Of a DNA stretch of 30,563 nt, positions 20,488 through 28,480 are shown piece by piece (the first letter of the stretch is position 1; each line of letters opens with the position of its first letter). The position numbers and the translations under genes were made by a program. The stretch comes from Cudoniella acicularis (Eukaryota; Ascomycota; Leotiomycetes; Helotiales; Helotiaceae). The stretch lies in the NCBI GenBank assembly GCA_013054445.1, contig JAAMPI010000603.1:1-30563 (forward strand), read 5' to 3'. The notes under the pieces are model-generated. The model was not told where the DNA came from. It saw nothing but the letters and a program-made list of their open reading frames with translations, and made no database searches.

Positions 20488-23300
20488 TTTGAAATATGAA
20501 AATCAGTCGATGTTGAATGTTCGTAGGGTATGGGGCAGCCCCAAGGGTGATGAGGGAGAGTTGATCAAGTCGAGGGTGGAAAGGTTCGGCGCGATATTAT
20601 GCTATTTGAGACTGGTGACGTTCGTATTGGTACCAATGCAATGCAGTCCGCTACTCGCCCAGCCTCCAAAGTCGATCAAACGGACAAACGGTCGCGGCCC
20701 TGTACCCCAACGTTTTGGTCGCTGATCGAAACGAACGCTTGATGCAGCAGATGGAGGATCAGAGGTTAGTCGCGGGTACCAATTGGCGCGAGGGTCTTCT
20801 TGCTGGGTCGCAACGTCTGGATGTCCTTGCTTCTCGCTTTGTTCGTATTGCTAATTTTACCGCGCGGAAGCGGCGGACGGGCTTTCAGGGTCCACGCATC
20901 CACATTCCACACCGGCACTGGGCGACGGTGAGCAGTGGGCTGACTGTAGCTGGAGGAGAGCTTTAGCAGGACAAAGGGTCGAAGAGGAAACGGAACAAAC
21001 GAGTGTCGGGGGAGTGGAGAGATAAAGAAGGGCAGCAGTAGGGAGGGTGGATCATGGAGAGCACAGGCAGGTTAGGTGTGTACAGAAACTAGTGAACTGT
21101 ACATGACATGACATGGCCAATGCCCATGCCCATGCCCATGCACAATCTGGGTGGTGACAGTGATGAGTCGTGGTGACGGCAACCCAAATTTCCAGGATAC
21201 GACTCGAGCTGGTCCGGGCTGTTTTGGGCCTGGAGTTTAGCTAGAGCCTGCCACCCGCGAAGCCTAAATCAACTCCTATTGGCGCAGGGCTGGGCAGCCA
21301 CCGACGCCTACCATCATAAGGCGTTGTTTGATGTTTCTGCTGGGTGTTGAATCTTTCACAAAACACGATTATACGACAAGCGCTTTCATTTGCTGCCATC
21401 ATGGTATGACTATTCTTATACGACACCTGACATAGGATGGGCCAAAGAGAGGTGCCAGAGCGCTGCAGCAAAGTAGGTATCTGGGGAAGTCTGGGACCTC
21501 TCTCATCCCGTACACCCATCGCCATCCTTCCCCGCTGCACGCCTGTCTGAACCTGACTGACACCACATGTCTCTGCGACGAGGATGTACTTTGACTGTAC
21601 ACATATCCTCCGTCCCGCTGCTAGATATTTTCAGCTTGGATGGACAGGATGCACTGAAACCCATGCCGCTAGACCATCGATTGACGAACACAGCCAACCG
21701 GCTCTGGGTTTTGTACAACGCACTCACTGCTCGTAACGGGAAAACCCTGCCGACAAGATCTGTCATCCCACTTCTCCAGCACCGCTGCAGGCGGATTCCA
21801 TCCTGTATTCTCTGTTTGTATATCGCTGCGTTCAAAGTAAACACCAATTCATCACCGGAGCTCGTACAGAGTACCTCTGTACAGTACAATCTTGATCATC
21901 TCGCATTCGCGTCCCTGCGCCATCACCAATTCAACTTGGGCGCGCGGCATTCCAGATCGGTCAATTTGGCTGACCACCTGCAGCCACCACGGCATCATCG
22001 GCAGCATTTCAGCCATCTGCCTTCCGATGGTGCCTCGAAGCCAATTAATTAATTTCCGGGGTCCAAACACATCCCCAATTGAGCCACTGAGCCTTCAAAT
22101 TATCCGCGTCGTGACCGCTACATATTCAACATCGCTGCTCATAACAGGTTTTTGCCCTCTCGTGCGTTTAGTTGCTCTTCTACTACTCTAAATCCTGCTT
22201 TTGTCGCTGGATTGCGCGAATATTCTTGGCCAAGCACCAGCCACACCTCCTGCATGGTGATCGATGCTAAATCCCGAAGATGCCGTGACCGCGGGATGCC
22301 AATGCCAATGCCATGCACCCATTCGTGCAGACGGAGATGCGATGTTGCGGCACCGACGAAAACGATGTCACTTGTTGCAAAACAAACTTTCTTTGTACCA
22401 TGAGCTTCAACGAGGCTTCACTTTTTATTTTCACTCAAAGGATATAAATTGGTTCGCATTTTTCAAGTTGGCACTTGCGAATTAGTTTATGAACTTCTAG
22501 AGTTTCTACAAGTACCGCAATTCTCAAAATAGACTTATCCAGACCGCTTCACCGCTATATTAGTGAGTCTTGTCAAGCTCCTCTCTCCAACGGTCGCCAA
22601 CCTCCCCAACCTCCCTCCTTCTTTACCTTCTTTTTAGCTATTCGAATGATGATCCCAAGAATTAATACGATGCATAGGCATACGACGCAAAGGGGCACAG
22701 ATTCCCTTGAGTGCATCCTTCACGTCTTAACCTTAAATCCGTTGGCTGCAGCGACGGTGTGGTGACGCCAAGCTTAGAAGTACTAATTGAACTTATTGAT
22801 TCAGTAATGTACGGGTGTGTAACCTTTTCACTTGTCGCTGCTTGCGTGTAGTAATTCGATCTTAATCTACTTTTAAAAATAGGTTATTGTGGTCGTAGTG
22901 ATGGCCGCCAAGGACTTGACCGGGTGCAATGTGCTAAGCGAAAAGGAATAGGAGAAAGGGTCCCAGAATATAGTTTTCCTCTTAACCCAATCACTCCATG
23001 TCCGCAAATTGAAAAGCAGAAATTGCCGCATAACAACACAATTTGTAAAATAAGGAGTTTGTAAAAATTGTCTGCAGGCGTCCAGCGACCAGTGGTGGTC
23101 AAGTACATTCGGCCTCCTCAGTCCCCTTCAAAATGCCAAGAAATCCAAGGAAGTAAAACTCCTTGTATTCCAATAAATCTAGTGATATAAATTCCCATAT
23201 TTCAAATCCTTTGTTTTCATGCCAACAAGTCCCATATCACCCGTATCACGGTAGAAGTTAGGGCCAAAATCTTTATATCACAAGTCCCGTGCTACATGCC
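20488..23300. other. 2.8-kb gene-poor region upstream of the Flc-like gene
   Basis: No gene recognised on either strand. Its first few hundred bases must hold the promoter of the Flc-like gene. Small repeats are visible: an ACATG run followed by a CCCATG run (about 21104-21142) and GCCAATGCCAATGCC near 22297-22312. The longest plus-strand frame (21567-22052) has no motif and an unlikely composition. 22500-23300 becomes AT-richer toward the transposon island. Confidence 0.5.
21104..21142. repeat. ACATG and CCCATG short tandem repeats
   Basis: Consecutive ACATG units run into consecutive CCCATG units. This is a simple microsatellite-like tract about 620 bp upstream of the Flc-like start codon. 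Confidence 0.6.
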
Positions 23301-23329
23301 CATGTAAACACCAATACAATGGGAGGAAT

Positions 23330-23632
23330 TCTGAACCATGAGCCGCACAATAAGGATTTGCGGAGCCGATTCGGGCCCGTACGCTTCGCATGCCCCTCCT
23401 CCAGCACCTTATGAAGCGCCTTCCCCTTCCTCTCCTCCTCGTCCTTCAACGCCTCCTCAGCCTACATTTATCTTCTTATGCTCATTCTCCTTCTACACAT
23501 GACGCGCGTACGCGCCATGACCCTATCCTTTCGCGCCTGTATCTGTTTCGCGCGGTGCTCCTTCGCCAAATCAGCATTCTTTGTCGCACGTTCCATTTCT
23601 TGCTCAGCAGCGTGTTGTTTCAAAGTAGGCAT
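23330..23632 (-). pseudogene. Relic of a charged coiled-coil coding sequence
   Basis: From ATG 23632 the minus strand reads MPTLKQHAAEQEMERATKNA and continues with DLAKEHRAKQIQARKDRV before a stop. After a frame change it resumes with AEEALKDEEERKGKALHKVL and EEGHAKRTGPNRLRKSLL. The Lys/Glu/Ala-rich heptad-like pattern on both sides of the break is what a real coiled coil looks like, and unlike random frames nearby. No family can be named. It is either a broken gene, a fragment left by a transposon, or a short chance frame; the two matching halves favour the first two. Confidence 0.3.
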
Positions 23633-23642
23633 TGCCTACTTT
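23622..23642. repeat. 21-bp perfect palindrome
   Basis: AAAGTAGGCA, a single T, then TGCCTACTTT: two 10-base arms with perfect complementarity. Beyond one mismatched pair the next two flanking bases also pair. It spans the ATG of the coiled-coil relic on the minus strand. It could be a dyad operator site, a hairpin or a mobile-element end. Confidence 0.7.
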
Positions 23643-24021
23643 AAACCAAATCAGATGAACTTTAGAATCGATTTTGAATCGAATGGAGAACCTCCATAGA
23701 TGGTAGGAATAGTCGTGAGACCCGACGCGGGCGCGTGCGGCACATATTTGTTGGATGGTTTTTTGCCAAGTTGTTAGCAGATATGAGTTTTGCATGCGGA
23801 ATAATTGTTCCCCCACCGTAATGTTTGCTCTTCTCAACCCTTTGTCTCACGTGAGCAGCGCCGCCTTTGCCCAGGCTCGACTCAGGCCAGACTTACCTTT
23901 GGCTTAGGTCTACTTAGGTCTGCTCACCCCTATTACGCGATACAGCGCAGCTAAGAATAACCTCACTAGAAACCATTAACTTTTAACGAGGGGTCTTTTT
24001 AGGCCTCTCTCCTAGCTAGAG

Positions 24022-24634
24022 TGTAACGGATCTGGGTCTACTTAACTAAAGACGGCGCCTCAGGTAAGCAGGAGGTCTGTCGGATTGGTAGTATAGAAGT
24101 GTAGAGCAAGGCAATACTGATCGGGTTGCTAACTAAGAAGCTTAGCACGTTACAAGCAAAGATAAGTCAAAGTATGATATAAGATTGCTAAAGTAAGTTG
24201 AGCACGAAGCTCCTAACTAGTAAGGAAATCCCTCTGCTTATATAGATCCCTTATCCCCATGGGCCGCAGGCAGCAGGGAGGGCCGAAGTTCGATCGGTCC
24301 TTCTGCCAAGCCTCGGCCCTAGACTCCATCACCTGACTGGTCACGTGACTAGTCATGTGATCTCGTGACTTAGGACCCTGGTTCTCTGTGCTGTTCCCAT
24401 TGGTCGCAGCCGAGCCTCAGGCCTGGGTCTGCACGTGATTCCTTGATTCGTGACATAGAGGTCTCAAATATATTACTACCTTTATTATACTAATAGATAC
24501 AAGAGAGAGGCTATAATTAATAAAGATACTTTTGTCCCTATATTCTAAAAATAGCGTCTCTTTTTGCCCTTGTAATTTTCCTCTCTATCTTCTCTCTTAT
24601 CTTCTCACTTATCTTCTCACTTATCTTTGTTACA
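24022..24634. mobile_element. Possible 613-bp LTR or solo LTR, decayed
   Basis: The segment begins TGTAACGG and ends TTTGTTACA, so TG...CA ends sit in a 6-bp inverted repeat (TGTAAC/GTTACA), as in many LTRs. Inside it is GC-rich first and AT-rich later, with a tandem TTATCTTCTCAC stretch near its end (about 24590-24625). Flanking pentamers TAGAG and GCTCT do not match, so there is no target-site duplication; it could be one LTR of a lost element or a coincidence. Parts of it recur in 27004-27258. Confidence 0.35.
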
Positions 24635-24656
24635 GCTCTACAAAGGCACTAGAGCC
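24628..24656 (+). repeat. 29-bp direct repeat, left copy
   Basis: TGTTACAGCTCTACAAAGG followed by CACTAGAGCC. The right copy is at 26810-26838 in the same orientation, with two differences (A/G at two positions). The two copies bracket the piggyBac element at about 76 and 60 bp from its inverted repeats. It is too long to be a piggyBac target duplication. Confidence 0.75.
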
Positions 24657-24732
24657 AGTGTGCTTAAGAAATAATCAAGTATTTAGATTACTAATCTAAT
24701 CAGTAATCAGTGATTAGATTAGATTAGAGGTC

Positions 24733-24878
24733 TCTATCCCTTCGTCCGGTGAGACATGTCCACACGCTAGCAGGGGGGTCTTGCACAGACAGCACAGCAT
24801 AATATTATGTACCTTTGCATACAAATTTATTAGTAATCTACATCATTTGAGTGATATCGCGTCCAGTAGTCCCCCTCC
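24733..24878 (+). repeat. Left terminal inverted repeat of the piggyBac element
   Basis: Pairs base for base with 26604-26749 apart from two positions. It contains an open frame in phase with the transposase but no ATG, so it is probably leader. Confidence 0.85.
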
Positions 24879-24894
24879 AATAACGCGTCTACCA

Positions 24895-26652
24895 ATGGAG
24901 GTTCCCAACATTCTCCCTATACAACCAAAGAAGCTAAAGGCCCGATCTCTTGAGGATATACTCCTTACCCTGGGACCAATCTCACGCGTTTCGTACGAAC
25001 CCTTCCAACCTGAGCAGCCCAAACAGGTAGCAAGAGCACTTCTACCTCCTTCTTTTCCTCAAAACCCACACCCATTCGACTATTTCAGCTTGTTTTTCAC
25101 TCGAGAGCTCTTCCAAACGATTACTACGAATACGAATCGATATGCGAGCATACAAAAACTGCACGTACCACAAGAGAGAGCACGAGAATGGACAGATCTG
25201 CTTGTGGAGGAGTTATACGTGTTTCTTGGTGCGATTATATATATAGGAGTACACGAGGAGCCTCAAATCGAGATATATTGGAATACAGACTTTAATAAAG
25301 GTCCTTTACACTCAATCTCAACCCATATATCGCTCTGCCTCTTCGAGCAAATCAAGCGGTACTGCCATATCTCTTGCCCTGAGAGTGATAAAAGGAACGG
25401 GTATTACCTACCTTCTAATAAGATTTGGTGGTATAAACTTGAACCTCTTGCTTCCTCTATCCAAGCTTCTTCTCAACGATACTACTCTCCTTCATCTGAA
25501 GTGAGTATTGACGAGCTTATAGTACGGTGTTTTGGAAGGTAAGTCTCCCCCTCTATCTCTCCTTACCCCGCTAATTTCTCTAGATCTTTACACACGTATA
25601 AGATGCCAAAGAAACCGATCAAACAAGGGTATAAGATCTACGGAATTGCGGATCACGGATATATATTCAACTGGATTTAGAGCTCTCGGGAGAAGGGATT
25701 ACAAGATATAGTCCTCCACCCAAATCTCACAAATACAGGGTGTCTCGTACGAAACCTTGCCCTCTCCCTACCACGTCGACACCTTACAATATATCTGGAT
25801 AACTACTTTACATCTATATCCTTATTTTCAGAGCTACGAGCCTGTAACTTTGGTGTAGTTGGGACTACACGACCACATAAGGAGTTTCCTGAGGAGTTAA
25901 CGGATATAAAGAACCGATTCTCTACAAAGCTTGAGTGGAATACTCTCCTCGCAGCGGTAGTTGAAGATACACTCTGTCTAGCTTGGCAGGATAATAATAT
26001 TGTCCTTGCTTTAAGTAATATTCATACTGTGGATAAGGCAGAGGACTTCCGGGAGAAGGTTAGGAAGCGCCCTACAAAAACGTCTACAAATGGACGTATT
26101 GTACGACGAGTATTTGGGAGCGATTACGTGAAGGAATTGCAGATTCCTTGCTTTATTGATGATTATAATCATCATATGGGAGGCGTAGATCTTGCAAATC
26201 AATTTAGGGAGGCGTACGAGACTCACAGGCCTACTTTCAGAACCTGGTGGCCCTTGTTTTACTAGCTAATTGACATAGCTTGTATAAATGCTTACAGGTT
26301 ATATCAATTACATCGAATAGGTAGACGCCCTCTTACCCACTTGCAATTTAGAACAGAGCTTTATTACAAGCTTCTAGGGTACTCTACAAGAGCAAAGCTA
26401 TAGAGCTTACGGGTAGGATTAGGTGGTAAGAGGGTGTTTAATCCTGATCTCCAGCACTTGCACTACTAGGAAAAGCGCTCTAGAGGTACTTGCGTATAGT
26501 GTTTACATAAATTAAGGTGTCAAAAAGCCCTAGGGAGAGTAGTGGAAGGTAGGGCAAAAAGATCAATTGGGGGTTGTGTATTTTGCGATGTTTACCTTTG
26601 TAAGGAGGGGGACTGCTGGACGCGATATCACTCAAATGATGTAGATTACTAA
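24895..26652 (+). pseudogene. piggyBac transposase (DDE_Tnp_1_7 type) with five in-frame TAG codons
   Basis: Cut-and-paste transposase. Exons 24895-25538 and 25584-26652 join across a 45-bp intron (GTAAGT...TAG, branch GCTAAT); total 570 codons before TAA. The ATG at 24895 is the first in frame; upstream frame lies in the inverted repeat. The three catalytic Asp residues are present: VSIDELIVRCFGR (D206), IYLDNYFTS (D287), MGGVDLANQ (D417). The position matching the fourth acidic residue of piggyBac is Asn (N420). WWPLFY...LIDIACINAYRLY and a C-terminal Cys-rich segment (TCV, CLHKLRC, GCVFCDVYLCKEGDCW) are typical. In-frame stops are all TAG: 25678, 26263, 26401, 26467, 26497 (codons 247, 442, 488, 510, 520). 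No frameshift and no internal TAA or TGA occurs. Family context suggests Trp at several of these codons. The simplest reading is an element recently silenced by point mutations. Confidence 0.85.
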
Positions 26653-26749
26653 TAAATTTGTATGCAAAGGTACATAATATTATGCTGTGCTGTCTGTGCA
26701 AGACCCCCCTGCTAGCGTGTGGACATGTCTCACCGGACGAGGGGATAGA
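26604..26749 (-). repeat. Right terminal inverted repeat of the piggyBac element
   Basis: Reverse complement of 24733-24878. Its inner 49 bases also encode the last residues of the transposase (CKEGDCWTRYH region) up to TAA 26650-26652. Confidence 0.85.
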
Positions 26750-26809
26750 AGGCTTGATTAGATTAGAGTAGTAATCTAATTAGTATTCTGATTAGTTATA
26801 CTAAAAATA

Positions 26810-26838
26810 TGTTACAGCTCTGCAAAGGCACTAGGGCC
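26810..26838 (+). repeat. 29-bp direct repeat, right copy
   Basis: Same orientation as 24628-24656, with G instead of A at two positions. One of the two differences is in TpG/TpA context, as RIP would give; the other is not. Confidence 0.75.
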
Positions 26839-27310
26839 CTGACGTCACGTAGGGACGTATTTACAAGAAGTGCTATATTACGAAGAAACTAAGCTAAGGA
26901 GAGAAGAAGAGAGGTGGCCCTGAAGGGGCCTTATATATAGGAGGTGAGTTCCGCTAAGCGAGGACACGTGATAAGGGGACGCGTCGCAGGCAAGGCAGAC
27001 GCGTCAGGTAAGGGGGACGCGTCAAACCAGGTCTATGACAAATATCTCTTAGATATATCTTTATAGTTATCTTCTTAACACTATTTAGTACCTTATTGTG
27101 ACATGGATCGCTAAGCTCTAGATCGCACTGCCCGCTGGGCCGAAAGACCATAGTATTCACCCGTAGGGGGAATACGCTTAGCACGCTATATAAGGCAAGA
27201 ATGCACTGCAGCTACGCTGCGGCCGAAGTCCGCCCGGGCCACATGACTAGTCGTATGACTATCACGTGGCTTCGGCAGATGACACGGACCTCCGACGCCA
27301 TCGCATTACA
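26839..27310. repeat. Diverged copy of the 24.0-24.4 kb LTR-like sequence
   Basis: Four blocks recur in the same order and orientation as in 24022-24634: TCAGGTAAG (24060 and 27004), GCTTAGCACG(T/C)TA (24140 and 27176), GGCCGAAGT(T/C)CG (24281 and 27221) and a 15-base block starting TGACTAGTC (24346 and 27244, two transitions). Spacing between blocks differs, so there are indels. I infer two old copies of one repeat family on either side of the piggyBac element. Confidence 0.4.
26978..27023. repeat. Three GACGCGTC palindromes in tandem
   Basis: GACGCGTC occurs at 26978-26985, 26998-27005 and 27016-27023, each preceded by an AAGG-like segment, giving an imperfect tandem repeat of 18-20 bp. 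Each palindrome contains ACGCGT, the MluI cell-cycle box bound by MBF-type factors in yeasts. Inside a decayed repeat it may be only a remnant of an element promoter. Confidence 0.65.
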
Positions 27311-28250
27311 CTTATATATTAGGATTTTATAATAATTATAGCCTATAACTATAAATACGTTTATAAGCTTTAAATACTTCTCTTCTCTTGTCTTCGCCTT
27401 TATATCCTTTAATATAACCTTCTTATAATAATAGTTTTCTAGCTTATATCAGGGTCTCTTTTCTCTTTTTCGCTTTATTCTCTTTATAACTTAAAGGCCA
27501 ACTCTAAAGTAGAACTCGTTATAAAAGGCCATGTCTTTCTAGTCTTTAGAATATAGTCGTTTTAATAGTTGTTTGTCGATCTAAGCAAGCCGCCCTATCG
27601 CTTATATAGTCGTCAACTCCTTCTCTTTCTCGTAAATTATAGTTATAATATCTTTGTCGACTCTATAAGCCTGTTATACGGTTTATAAGGTAACAGGACA
27701 AAGCCTTAAAGGCTTAAAATAGGTTGTCTCTGTCACAGAGCACTCAGGAGAAGTCAAAACTAAACAGTGCTCTATTTCTTAGAATAATCGACGAAGAAGA
27801 GAAGGCGAAAGGAGAAGCTGCCACGTATTTAACCTCTGCCCAAAACCTCGCTTAGGCCTAGCGCCGTCACGTGTAGGACAGGTCACGTGAACCAACTCCG
27901 TGACAGTTTCTAGTAGAGTAACACTAGTATCTTCTATAATATCTAGTTAAGGTTTGCCCTTGTTATTAAGAGGGACTATAGGGTCGTTAAGATAGTCGCT
28001 AATTGCTCTTATATCTGCCTATATAAGAGCTCTCTTTCTACCCCTTAGGTCAGGACTAATATTAGGGCAATTATAAAGCGTTTATATCTCCTTTTATTTA
28101 AGGATTTGGCTTTAAATACGTAGTACGACACTAGTAACTTTATAGACGACTTTTCTTAAGATATTAGGATATTAAGTGTCTAAGAAAAGGCCTTTATATA
28201 GAGAACTCCATATCGCTAGGGCGTTTTAATCTGTCCTTCTAAAAGGGAGA
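27311..28250. mobile_element. AT-rich decayed transposon sequence
   Basis: Very rich in TATA, TTATAA and CTTATATA strings and full of stop codons in all frames. The composition contrasts with flanking genes and suggests RIP-like decay of an older element. No protein family could be recovered in any frame. A 175-bp LTR-like insertion sits inside (27731-27905). Confidence 0.5.
27731..27905. mobile_element. 175-bp solo-LTR-like element with near-perfect 5-bp target duplication
   Basis: Begins TGTCACAGAG and ends CTCCGTGACA, so the ends are TG...CA within a 10-bp inverted repeat with one mismatch. It is flanked by GTCTC (27726-27730) and GTTTC (27906-27910), a 5-bp target duplication with one C/T change. 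The interior is less AT-rich than its surroundings, as expected for a younger insertion. No coding capacity. A MITE with the same ends is the alternative. Confidence 0.5.
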
Positions 28251-28408
28251 GGTCAGGCGGAGGTGTAAAATAACGTGCGCGGGACTTGCGAGTCCTAATT
28301 AGAGGCATATTCAGCTATGGAATGCGAATTAGTTGGTTTGTTTACATGTAAAAATAGTCGATTTTGATGTTTTGCGCACGTGCCAATATCGGCCAGTTAT
28401 TCCTCCGA

Positions 28409-28431
28409 TGAAGAGCCCCCCCCCCCCCCAG
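28409..28431. repeat. Poly-C run near the end of the right HET gene
   Basis: About fourteen consecutive C in the 3' flank of the minus-strand HET gene. Such runs are error-prone in sequencing. Confidence 0.6.
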
Positions 28432-28480
28432 GAAATTATACTTGAAATGACTTTTGAAGCTACAGCTCTGCGAATGAATT

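Larger units (their letters stand above)
24733..26749 (+). mobile_element. piggyBac-type DNA transposon with 146-bp terminal inverted repeats
   Basis: A 2,017-bp element bounded by inverted repeats 24733-24878 and 26604-26749. I count two mismatches over 146 positions (24741 and 24867), both C/T transitions. The terminal sequence reads CTATCCCTTCGTCCGG on the left. A single transposase gene fills the interior and its 3' end runs into the right repeat. The expected TTAA target duplication is not visible at either boundary; AT-rich degenerate flanks (ATTAGATTA/TAATCTAAT) continue the inverted symmetry outward, so the true ends may be slightly outside. The near-identity of the repeats suggests fairly recent insertion. 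Confidence 0.85.

Noticed and set aside
21567..22052. Plus-strand frame of 161 codons in the gene-poor region
   Set aside because: No motif, high His/Arg/Ser content typical of chance frames, and no neighbouring exons.
24781..24894. Upstream extension of the transposase frame into the left inverted repeat
   Set aside because: It has no ATG, and the same sequence occurs in the right repeat; ATG 24895 is the better start.
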